Shown here: positions 6,807-14,216 of the stretch, in pieces
Layout: every line of letters begins with the position of its first letter
Numbering within the stretch: position 1 is the first letter of the stretch
NCBI GenBank assembly: GCA_017995875.1
Contig: JAGOIB010000040.1
Span: 1 to 15,483, forward strand
Direction of reading: 5' to 3'
DNA from: Saprospiraceae bacterium
GTDB lineage: Bacteria > Bacteroidota > Bacteroidia > Chitinophagales > Saprospiraceae
Length of the DNA: 15,483 nucleotides
Position numbers and translations under genes: made by a program
Notes under the pieces: generated by a model
Told to the model about the DNA's origin: nothing
The model's database searches: none
The model's input: the letters and a program-made list of their open reading frames with translations, nothing else

Positions 6807-7655
6807 TTATTTGAGATTTTCGGTTTGATAGACCAGCAAAGGAATCGTTTGTTGGTATGACAATTCTTTGGCTCTGTTTTTCTTAAAAATCTCATCAAAC
6901 CAATTCCTGCGATGAGAAAGAATGGCCAACAGGTCAATTTCCTTTTCCCGGATAAAATTTTCAAGGCCTTCATTGATGTCTTTATGGGAAATACAATGAG
7001 CCGTCATCTTTTTGTCTTGTTGCCAGGGCTCGAAAAAAGTCGCCATTTGCTGCTTTCCTTCCCCGGTGTCTGTAGTATCGATATGGATGACATGCAGGTG
7101 GCTCCCCATGGCATCACGGAATTTCTTTAATGACTGAATGATAAGGGCATCATCGGCTGTGAAGTTAGTGGCAACAGCAATGTGATCAATTATACCATCA
7201 AACGTAGCTTCTGTAGGGACTACAATAACCGGACAATGGGCTTCTTCCATAACCTTTCCAGAAATGGTACCAAAGAAAAATGCTTCCATCATACCGGCAC
7301 CGGTAGCGCCCATCACGATCAGGTCAGCTTTGTTCTTATTGGCCGTCCTGAGAATCGCCGAAACAGGAGCGCCTTCTTCGAGGACATGTACCATCGGAAC
7401 ATGATAATACCCGTGATCTGTGGCAATATCCCTCAAAATGGGAACCTCGTCTTCATAATTCTCAAACTCATCCAGGTCGATCGAATCATAGACTTCTCTC
7501 AACACACCCGGCAGGTTAAAATCACTGATGTCCGGCCTGTCAAAGGCATGAATGGTAATAATGGAGGCTCCAAGATGATCAGCAATCTGTAAAGCAAAGA
7601 GGAACGCATTTTCGGCCGATTCGGAGAAATCCGTCGGATAAAGAATTTTTTTCAT
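6807..7655 (-). CDS. Universal stress protein, tandem UspA domains
   Basis: The 282-residue cytoplasmic protein holds two UspA-like domains. The first (about 1-147) begins MKKILYPTDFSESAENAF and carries the ATP-binding signature G-x2-G-x9-G-T at about 116-130, followed by CPVIVVP. The second (about 155-282) keeps the fold (HIAVATNFT, LHVIHID) but its glycine loop is replaced by SHRRNWFDEIFKKN, so it probably does not bind ATP the same way. Such two-domain Usp proteins are common in Bacteroidota and relate to growth arrest or redox and energy stress, though the specific role is unknown. The gene is convergent with the peptidase gene (45-base gap) and divergent from the cytochrome gene (164-base gap). 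A cytochrome neighbour would fit a respiratory stress role, but that is only proximity. Confidence 0.94.
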   Translation of the reverse strand: MKKILYPTDFSESAENAFLFALQIADHLGASIITIHAFDRPDISDFNLPGVLREVYDSIDLDEFENYEDEVPILRDIATDHGYYHVPMVHVLEEGAPVSAILRTANKNKADLIVMGATGAGMMEAFFFGTISGKVMEEAHCPVIVVPTEATFDGIIDHIAVATNFTADDALIIQSLKKFRDAMGSHLHVIHIDTTDTGEGKQQMATFFEPWQQDKKMTAHCISHKDINEGLENFIREKEIDLLAILSHRRNWFDEIFKKNRAKELSYQQTIPLLVYQTENLK

Positions 7656-7819
7656 TGTTGGCCTTTCATTTTCAACACAAAATGCTTTAGACGTGTAGAA
7701 TGGTGTTGCTAAAATAGTATAAAGACATGATTAACCAAATAAATCAGGATCCAGGGCAAAAATCCCCTCATATCTTGAACCGCCAAAATGCACTCATTTA
7801 AAAAAAGTAAATTTATGCC

Positions 7820-9721
7820 GTGATTAAATTTGGGTTTGTACTCCTTATTTCCATTTCGATCCTGTTTCTTGGATTGACACTTCCTGATGCCTTTCTTGAT
7901 CCGACCCGGGATCCGGTACCCAATAGTCAAAAAGTGGCTCATTCCTCCCATTGTGCCGGATGCCATGGATATGATGAAACAGGGCTGGCCCTTGTTGACA
8001 ACGACGGGCATGATGTGAGTATTTACGATGACTGGCAGGTTAGTATGATGGGTTTATCTGCCTATGATCCTTTCTGGAGGGCCACCATTAACCATGAAGT
8101 GAGTCAATATCCAACAGCCAAATCTGCCATTGAAAGCACCTGCCTAAAGTGTCATGCGCCATTGGGGACCATTCAAGCCCACCTGGATGGTCGCCCCTAT
8201 TCCTATGATTTGATGCTGGAAGACAGCCTTGGGTTGGATGGTGTATCATGCAGCGCTTGTCATCAACAGCCGGCGCAGAATCTTGGAAAAGGGCATTCCG
8301 GCAATTTCACAATTGATACAAATCGTGTTTTGTTCGGGCAATTTCCAAATCCATTCAAGGGGCCCATGCAAATCTATGTCGGGTTTGAACCCAAATTTTC
8401 AGATCATATCTATAACAGTGGTGTTTGCGCAGGCTGTCACACGTTGATTACCGAAACATTACAGGATGACGGCAGCCCTACCGGGAATTTTTTTGTTGAA
8501 CAGGCGACCTACCATGAATGGCTCAATTCCTCTTATCCCGCACAAGGCAAAGAATGCCAGACATGCCATCTTCCCTTTATTGCAGATGGCGTAGTGATTG
8601 CAACTGATTTCAAGGTATTGGAGAAAAGAAAACCCTTTGGATTACATCAGTATTTCGGTGCCAACACAGCAATGTTGGATATGATGAAAACAAACAGGGA
8701 TTTGTTGGGCTTACCGGAAGGTCCGCCTGAACAAGCCTGGGATGAATCTATTACCAATAACCGGCAAAGTATTTCGAATGCTGCGGAACTTACCGTTTCT
8801 CCGGTGACGATTGATAATGACACGCTTTATTTTACAGTCCAGGTAAAAAATAAAAGCGGACATAAGTTTCCTTCAGGATATCCAAGCAGACTCGCATGGC
8901 TGCAAATCGTGCTGACCGATGAGAACGGCCAGGATACAATTTATTCAAATGGTTTATTGAATGCTCAAGGCAATATCAGTGGAAGAAACTTCCCCTATGA
9001 ACCACATCATCAGGTTTCAAAATCAACAGATGAGGTGCAGATATATGAAATGGTGATGGGTGATATGAATGGGCAACTCACTACCCGCCTCAACGCTGCA
9101 TTTGAACCTCTAAAGGATAACAGGCTTTTGCCACTTGGATTCCGGACGGACCACGCAGCTTATGATACTGTAGCCGTCTGGGGTGATGCAAATCTGGATC
9201 CGGAATATTCCACAGGAAGTGCGCTTGGACTCGACATCATTGAGTACAGGATTCCATTAAATGGAAATAAGGGCGTTGCTAATCTTGATGTCTCCTTGCA
9301 TTACCAAACATTGCCTTCGAGATGGATGAGCGACCTATTCGACCACGATTCGATACCGCAGGTTGCTCAGTTTAAATCGATGTACGAGGATTATAAAATA
9401 TTTGAAGAGATTGTTGATCAACGCCACATTGACAGTATCGATCTTTCTCCATTAGCCATTCTCCCTATTGCGTCCATTACTACCATTGAATTATTTCCAA
9501 ATCCGTTGGACGGAACAACCTTACAAATCAATCTCAATGATCAAACGCTGGTATCAAAAGGATTACTTTATGACATTGTAACACCATATGGGAAAACTCT
9601 TCAGAAGGGCTTCCTCACCGAAAGCATAGCATTAGATCCTACGATTAAAACCGGAGTCTATTTTTTCATCCTTTACGATTCAACCAGGCTGGTGTGTGTT
9701 AAACCCTTCGTGGTATTATAG
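7820..9721 (+). CDS. Five-heme c-type cytochrome with T9SS sorting domain
   Basis: The 633-residue protein starts with a hydrophobic signal segment (residues 3-21). Five CxxCH heme-attachment motifs follow at residues 45-49, 108-112, 144-148, 203-207 and 246-250, in the style of cytochrome c554-like multiheme proteins. Further histidines between them (for example 92, 121, 159, 196, 232) could be distal heme ligands. Residues about 330-540 are a beta-rich region without heme motifs. The C-terminus (559-633, starting FPNP, with TGVYFFILYD and a basic-hydrophobic end) matches a T9SS type A sorting domain, so the mature protein should be exported across the outer membrane and tethered or released. 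The redox partner and substrate are unknown. GTG at 7820 is the only usable start: the codon at 7808 in this frame is a stop, and the nearby ATG at 7815 is in another frame. Its stop overlaps that of the convergent propeller gene by six bases. Confidence 0.93.
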   Translation: MIKFGFVLLISISILFLGLTLPDAFLDPTRDPVPNSQKVAHSSHCAGCHGYDETGLALVDNDGHDVSIYDDWQVSMMGLSAYDPFWRATINHEVSQYPTAKSAIESTCLKCHAPLGTIQAHLDGRPYSYDLMLEDSLGLDGVSCSACHQQPAQNLGKGHSGNFTIDTNRVLFGQFPNPFKGPMQIYVGFEPKFSDHIYNSGVCAGCHTLITETLQDDGSPTGNFFVEQATYHEWLNSSYPAQGKECQTCHLPFIADGVVIATDFKVLEKRKPFGLHQYFGANTAMLDMMKTNRDLLGLPEGPPEQAWDESITNNRQSISNAAELTVSPVTIDNDTLYFTVQVKNKSGHKFPSGYPSRLAWLQIVLTDENGQDTIYSNGLLNAQGNISGRNFPYEPHHQVSKSTDEVQIYEMVMGDMNGQLTTRLNAAFEPLKDNRLLPLGFRTDHAAYDTVAVWGDANLDPEYSTGSALGLDIIEYRIPLNGNKGVANLDVSLHYQTLPSRWMSDLFDHDSIPQVAQFKSMYEDYKIFEEIVDQRHIDSIDLSPLAILPIASITTIELFPNPLDGTTLQINLNDQTLVSKGLLYDIVTPYGKTLQKGFLTESIALDPTIKTGVYFFILYDSTRLVCVKPFVVL

Positions 9722-12562
9722 CCTGATTATTTTACGTGAATACGCTCTCCCCTGTTGTATTATTTTAACAAAGTAAATTCCAGAAGGATAGGAAGTCAAA
9801 TCAAGAAGGGTATCACTATTCTCTTCTGAAAAATTTGTTTTCTGCAACAGCACAGCACCCTGCATACTTGTCAGGATTATCTCCAATGCCCCTGAAGTTT
9901 TGACAGTCAATGTGGTTAACCCATCAGTAGGATTGGGTGCAAGCAGAATACTGTGATCATTGAATGCGGATTCATTGGTTGCTGAGCCAAGATCTAATAC
10001 AGCCGTGGCAGGCACAAAGTCAGAATAACAGAATTTATCAAGGGTTGACACTTTCCAATCGTAGAAATAATAGAAAAAGTCACTGCCAAATGTAGAATTG
10101 GTGATAGACATAATACCAGGCATCTCAAATGGGTACAGAATCCCTTCAGATGATCTCCACAGATAAGGACTGTTCTGTCCAAAAACCTGATTATTTAAAT
10201 CTGTGTTAGTAGTAATGGTATATGAACCAATGGGCAGTTCTATCTCCAGATCTATTTTAGTTTCACCGACTCCTATGTCCTGTTGATGCTCATAGAAGAA
10301 AGATGATCCATCATTGATATCAATGATCCTTGGTCCTATAGAATCTGTGTACACAGTGATCTGGTGCAGTATAATGGGTTCATATACTTCAAATAAAAGG
10401 CCACCATTGACAAAAGCAGCATTGTATTTATTCACGCCTGCTTGTGTGACGGGTCCAAGTTGAAAATCCAGTCCATCTATGGATGTAGAATTTTGGGCAT
10501 AGATCGTAACCGTATCTGTCAGATTATCCAATTGATAACTATTACCATTGCCCAAGAAAAACGTACCAAGAGGATCTGCATACCATTCGATATTGTCTCC
10601 GGTTGCCGTCAGGATGGCAGATTCTCCCGGCAAAAAAGTATCCTGTGTCGTAACAGGAAGCTCGGGAGTGAAAAATTCTAGATGAATGGTATCAGATTGC
10701 TGTGGCTTACAATATCCTTCTACGGAAGCAAAGTATTCACCTGTCTGAGAAACCTGGATTATTTGTGTTGTATCACCTGTGGACCAGAGGTATGAAGCAC
10801 CAGAAGGTAAAGCGAGCAGTGCATTTTCACCATGGCAGAGCTGTGGATTACCGGTGTAATAGATTATAGGTTGAATAGTATCAGGGTCACTGGTCACTTC
10901 TATTGGCACTGTTCGAGAAGGACATTCATCAATATACTTCAGGGTAACATAATACAAACCTGGTTCTTTGACAATAATAGAATCAGCAGTACTGCCATTG
11001 CTCCATAATTTATCGGCTAACGCATCATCAACATTCAATACAAGAGAGTCATTATTACACAGTATGGTCAACTTTGGAAACATCTCCAGGTCAACTCTAT
11101 GACATCCCCCACGACGAAGGGAGGATGTTTTATCGATTGCGACATTTTCAAAAGACTCCCTCATTCCATCGCTCCACCGAATGACAAGGCTGTCATACGT
11201 GGTTTGATCGCCAAGTCCAAAAATGATATTATGGCCGTTAGAAATACCATACTGTTCACCACCTCTTACTTCCCTTACCTGGATCCCCCAGGGCCCATAT
11301 AAAAGCGCCATGGCACCAATAGCAGAAGGATTATTTGGCTCATCAGTAAGATTGATCGATAGGAAGTGATTGCCGTTTGTTGCATTGAGATAAAGGATAT
11401 CCTCCCTTAATAAATCAGGATTGTTAAATGGTATGACACGTGAGGCATACACATCTGTAAAACCATCATTATTAAGGTCCCCAAGGGCGAAGGTTCCGAA
11501 AACCACACTGGTGAAAGGATCTTGTTTGGTAAACGTCTTATCCCCATTGTTACGCCAAAAATCAACACGATCTCCACTGACTAAAATATCCTGGAATCCA
11601 TCATTGTCTAAATCCCTGATCATTCCTTGCAGAGGAACCCCTCCAATATTCAAACCCGTCTGTGGAGTGATGTTGATGAACGTGTCATTATTAATGTTTT
11701 CAAAGAGTTCGCTGATGACGTCATGCTGGGTCTTGAAAAGATCCATGTCGCCATCATTATCTATATCTCCAAAATCAGCTGTCCAGGTTTGATGTCCATC
11801 TGCCAGTCCGTATCGGGCAGCATCCTCAGTGTAATTGCCCTGTCCGTCATTGACAAACAGGACATCGATGCGTCGTGGATCAGCAGGATTGTTGACCCCC
11901 TGACGGCATTTGGCGATGTAAAAATCAAGATCGCCATCCATGTCAAAGTCGGTATAAACTGATCCGTAATTGCCGGAATTATCGGAAGCAGGAACAGTGA
12001 CAAAATCAAAAAGGTCTTGTTCAACAAGCGTCCCGGTGCCATCATTCAGCAAGGTGTAATTGGCTCCATTATCATTAAGGATCACAGCATCCACCCATCC
12101 ATCATGATTAAAATCACCTGTAGAGGCTCCCTGTGAAAAGAAAGGATTCACCACAATGTATGTCAGGTTGAAAGCGTAGGTATTAGGTATACTATAAAGT
12201 ACTTTCACTCTGTCATATGAACCGACGATAATAATATCATTAGCCCCATCATTGTTAAAATCAGCAATGGACAAATCATTCTGTTCCATATTGTCTACAG
12301 AAACGGGAACCTCATAGCGAACAAAAGGCCGCTCAGGATCGGGAGTCTGATATTGGATAAACAGGGTGGAGCCAATATTGAGGGAAATGATGTCTTCCAA
12401 ACCATCCCCATTCATATCCGCTATGCCCACGGGTACTGCACTATGAAGGTCCTTTTCCTGGAGTAGGTCATTTCGATTGAGAAACCCCACCTGGGCGTCT
12501 ATCTGGCAAAGGAATAGCAGGAAGAAAGCAGAAAATAAGGATGACATTCTCATAGACAACAT
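9716..12562 (-). CDS. Secreted FG-GAP propeller / ASPIC-UnbV / Ig-like protein with T9SS domain
   Basis: Residues here are counted from the upstream in-frame ATG at 12592 (958 residues). A signal peptide spans about 11-33, ending IDA before Q34. Seven calcium-binding DxDxDGxxD motifs at 59, 111, 160, 215, 276, 327 and 372 mark FG-GAP/VCBS repeats, consistent with a seven-bladed beta-propeller. An ASPIC/UnbV domain follows (about 408-490, with SAIGA and LVIRWSDG). Two Ig-like modules follow, each with an 'LWSNGST/LWSTGDT' core (529-535, 603-609), then a longer beta domain (about 645-865). The end, from LAPNPTDG (884), is a T9SS type A sorting domain with YPSGIYFVKI. The protein is probably a surface adhesin or binding protein; no catalytic residues are evident. 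I chose the ATG at 12562 (948 residues) because a perfect -7 element at 12581-12588 lies within the longer reading. ATGs at 12574, 12553 and 12547 remain possible. Confidence 0.93.
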   Translation of the reverse strand: MLSMRMSSLFSAFFLLFLCQIDAQVGFLNRNDLLQEKDLHSAVPVGIADMNGDGLEDIISLNIGSTLFIQYQTPDPERPFVRYEVPVSVDNMEQNDLSIADFNNDGANDIIIVGSYDRVKVLYSIPNTYAFNLTYIVVNPFFSQGASTGDFNHDGWVDAVILNDNGANYTLLNDGTGTLVEQDLFDFVTVPASDNSGNYGSVYTDFDMDGDLDFYIAKCRQGVNNPADPRRIDVLFVNDGQGNYTEDAARYGLADGHQTWTADFGDIDNDGDMDLFKTQHDVISELFENINNDTFINITPQTGLNIGGVPLQGMIRDLDNDGFQDILVSGDRVDFWRNNGDKTFTKQDPFTSVVFGTFALGDLNNDGFTDVYASRVIPFNNPDLLREDILYLNATNGNHFLSINLTDEPNNPSAIGAMALLYGPWGIQVREVRGGEQYGISNGHNIIFGLGDQTTYDSLVIRWSDGMRESFENVAIDKTSSLRRGGCHRVDLEMFPKLTILCNNDSLVLNVDDALADKLWSNGSTADSIIVKEPGLYYVTLKYIDECPSRTVPIEVTSDPDTIQPIIYYTGNPQLCHGENALLALPSGASYLWSTGDTTQIIQVSQTGEYFASVEGYCKPQQSDTIHLEFFTPELPVTTQDTFLPGESAILTATGDNIEWYADPLGTFFLGNGNSYQLDNLTDTVTIYAQNSTSIDGLDFQLGPVTQAGVNKYNAAFVNGGLLFEVYEPIILHQITVYTDSIGPRIIDINDGSSFFYEHQQDIGVGETKIDLEIELPIGSYTITTNTDLNNQVFGQNSPYLWRSSEGILYPFEMPGIMSITNSTFGSDFFYYFYDWKVSTLDKFCYSDFVPATAVLDLGSATNESAFNDHSILLAPNPTDGLTTLTVKTSGALEIILTSMQGAVLLQKTNFSEENSDTLLDLTSYPSGIYFVKIIQQGRAYSRKIIRL

Positions 12563-12580
12563 ATTAAAGGACATATTGGA

Positions 12581-12588
12581 CAAAAATA
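12581..12588 (-). promoter_or_regulatory. -7 promoter element (TATTTTTG) for the propeller gene
   Basis: TATTTTTG on the minus strand matches TAnnTTTG exactly. Transcription would begin near 12575, which excludes the ATG at 12592 and favours a start at 12562, 12553 or 12547. I see no clear -33 TTG. Confidence 0.5.
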
Positions 12589-12707
12589 ACATTCTGAATC
12601 CATTTGCCTTACTTGCAGACCAGAATTGTCCCAGGTTAGCACAACCTCATTTTCCCCTTCCTTAAATTTCCATAGATCAGGAGAATTTCCGAACTGAAAA
12701 CTAATAA

Positions 12708-12715
12708 TTACTTTG
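12708..12715 (+). promoter_or_regulatory. Possible -7 element (TTACTTTG) for the methyltransferase gene
   Basis: TTACTTTG differs from TAnnTTTG at one position and ends six bases before the ATG at 12722. If real, the transcript would be leaderless or nearly so. The match is weak on its own. Confidence 0.25.
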
Positions 12716-12721
12716 CCGGTC

Positions 12722-13534
12722 ATGAACCTGATCGGGACGACATACCAATATCTGAAGCATCGTCTAAAGGCCAAAAGATGGGATTCATTTCATTCCCCCT
12801 TCTTGTTTAGCCTCTTTATAAACTGTTGTGATGATAAAAATGATCCTGCCGGGTATGTGGATATCGAAACTAAACGCAGGCAATTTATAGATTCAAAGGA
12901 AACTATTGATAGAGTCGATTATGGTGCCGGATCCATGCACTTGTCTTCAGGCAAGCAACAAAAAATTGCATCCATTGCCCGGCATGCTTTAAGCAGCCCT
13001 TTTCAATGCAGGTTTATGGCGAGGTTGGCTAAGTTTTCGCAAGCAAAGCAAATCCTTGAGTTTGGATCATCCCTTGGAATTTCCGGAGCTTACCTGGCGA
13101 CAACCAATGCGGACGCAAAAGTTGTGACTATTGAAGGGGATTCTGCATTGGCCTTGAGGGCTAAAAAAATGTTTAAAGAGCTTGGCCTGGAAAACATTCA
13201 GATCATTCATTCAACATTTGAAGATTATTTTTTATCAGAACCTGGAATGCTAACTTCAATTGACATGGTGTTTCTGGATGGTAATCACCTATCAAGTGCA
13301 TTATTGACGTATTATCAAGGGCTAAAAAAATCCTTTACCCCAAATACCATCATCATTGTAGATGACATATACTGGTCGCAGGATATGCATGATGGTTGGA
13401 CAACATTGAAAGCCTTACCTGAAGTAAAGCAAAGTGTGGATTGTTATCATTTTGGATTATTATTTTTCAATCCGGGATTCCTCCAAAAAGAAAATCATAT
13501 CATCAAGCTACCCTGGCGATCTGTTTTCTCCTGA
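12722..13534 (+). CDS. Class I SAM-dependent methyltransferase
   Basis: The 270-residue protein should transfer a methyl group from S-adenosylmethionine; the acceptor is unknown. Its N-terminal helical part (1-100) includes the segment RWDSFHSPFLFSLF (19-32), a pattern I associate with a Bacteroidota group of this family. The Rossmann fold shows motif I ILEFGSSLGISGAYL (111-125), the acidic ribose-binding residue in VVTIEGD (E138), IDMVFLDGNHL (180-190) and IIIVDDIYWS (210-219). These resemble O-methyltransferase and Methyltransf_24 types. A TTG three codons upstream is in frame, but the ATG at 12722 is preferred. The gene stands alone: divergent from the propeller gene and convergent with the 183-residue gene, with a 22-base gap. 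Membrane helices and a signal peptide are absent, so it should be cytoplasmic. Confidence 0.9.
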   Translation: MNLIGTTYQYLKHRLKAKRWDSFHSPFLFSLFINCCDDKNDPAGYVDIETKRRQFIDSKETIDRVDYGAGSMHLSSGKQQKIASIARHALSSPFQCRFMARLAKFSQAKQILEFGSSLGISGAYLATTNADAKVVTIEGDSALALRAKKMFKELGLENIQIIHSTFEDYFLSEPGMLTSIDMVFLDGNHLSSALLTYYQGLKKSFTPNTIIIVDDIYWSQDMHDGWTTLKALPEVKQSVDCYHFGLLFFNPGFLQKENHIIKLPWRSVFS

Positions 13535-13556
13535 TCCGGCAATTGGTTAAGAAAAA

Positions 13557-14108
13557 TTATTCTTCACCAGTTGGAGGCTTCGTAGGTTGTAGCCCCTGAA
13601 CCTGGTAACCTATTTTAGATGCAATGTGATCATCATCATCAAAATCTTCCCATTGCGTAATTTCCTTTATAAATTCTTCCATATGCCTTAAAATAAAAGG
13701 CGTTTTGATTTCTTCAGGACGATAAATAGAAATAAGTTTTGGAGGTCGCGGCTCACCAAATCCCTCGATAAATGGATACCCAATCATTACCTGGATTTTC
13801 CCATTATATAGCTGCTGATAGACAAGGGTGCCGTTGGTTTTGATAAGTGGTTTGGTCAATTTATCATTGACGATTTCGGCTATCCCACTTTCCTCTGTTC
13901 CCAAGGAAAGGATAATATATTCAAGGTGTTTGATCTTATCCGAAGCTTCTATAGCTCCCTGGAGGCCGGTAATCTTCAACATGTTTTCCAAATCACTGAT
14001 AATCTGCGCCTTAAGCGTTGCACCCCATCGCTCCCTGTAGCTTTTGGTATTCGCCAGGGCTCCCTGGTAACGTTGCACTTTCGTGATCAGGCCGGTAAAA
14101 TCGTCCAT
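13557..14108 (-). CDS. Conserved-looking protein of unknown function, 183 residues
   Basis: I do not recognise this family. The protein has no signal peptide or membrane helix and should be cytoplasmic. Residues 1-70 are predicted helical (TKSYRERWGATLKAQIISDLENMLK, then EASDKIKHLEYIILSLG). Residues 75-135 look beta-rich (LVYQQLYNGKIQVMIGYPFIEGFGEPRPPKLISIYRPEEI), with a glycine/proline turn at 115-123. A helix follows (about 138-150). The C-terminal part is acidic (WEDFDDDD, 153-160) and ends in a proline-rich tail. Codon use and coding length look normal and the frame is open without interruption, so it is a real gene. It is divergent from the E1 dehydrogenase gene across 104 bases and may share regulation with it, but that is only position. 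Confidence 0.85.
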   Translation of the reverse strand: MDDFTGLITKVQRYQGALANTKSYRERWGATLKAQIISDLENMLKITGLQGAIEASDKIKHLEYIILSLGTEESGIAEIVNDKLTKPLIKTNGTLVYQQLYNGKIQVMIGYPFIEGFGEPRPPKLISIYRPEEIKTPFILRHMEEFIKEITQWEDFDDDDHIASKIGYQVQGLQPTKPPTGEE

Positions 14109-14123
14109 TGTTCTATGTTTTAA

Positions 14124-14139
14124 GGTTTAAATATAAACC
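14124..14139. other. Small inverted repeat upstream of the 183-residue gene
   Basis: GGTTTA (14124-14129) and TAAACC (14134-14139) form a six-pair inverted repeat with a four-base AT loop, 16 bases before the ATG of the minus-strand gene. It overlaps TATATTTA, a one-mismatch -7 element for that gene on the minus strand. It could be an operator; a six-base stem is weak evidence. Confidence 0.25.
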
Positions 14140-14173
14140 CAATGGTTCTGAAACTATGTATTAGCCCTAAAAA

Positions 14174-14216
14174 CCATGATCATTGATTCAATATCTATCT
14201 TTGACACTGATCATGG
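14174..14216. promoter_or_regulatory. Inverted repeat / paired palindromes around the E1 promoter
   Basis: CCATGATCA (14174-14182) and TGATCATGG (14208-14216) are perfect reverse complements. Each arm contains the palindrome TGATCA, and the two palindrome centres are 31 bp apart, close to three helical turns. The pair flanks the -7 element at 14196-14203 and the right arm covers the ATG at 14213. This is the layout expected of two operator half-sites bound by a dimeric or tetrameric regulator, or of an RNA or DNA stem hiding the start. The regulator is unknown. Confidence 0.5.
14196..14203 (+). promoter_or_regulatory. -7 promoter element (TATCTTTG) for the E1 gene
   Basis: TATCTTTG matches TAnnTTTG exactly and ends nine bases before the ATG at 14213, so the messenger would have at most a few leader bases. 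A TTG at 14183-14185 is too close to act as the -33 element. Confidence 0.55.

Noticed and set aside
6785..6973. Minus-strand 62-residue frame at the end of the stress-protein gene
   Set aside because: It overlaps the real UspA reading frame out of phase and shows no family features.
7673..7708. CAACAC/GTGTTG inverted repeat upstream of the stress-protein gene
   Set aside because: Six-base arms with a 24-base gap and no palindromic core are expected by chance in this much AT-rich DNA.
11099..12045. Open frames on the plus strand and in another minus frame inside the propeller gene
   Set aside because: They are by-products of the repeated Asp/Asn/Gly codons of the FG-GAP motifs; they have no start context or recognisable protein features.
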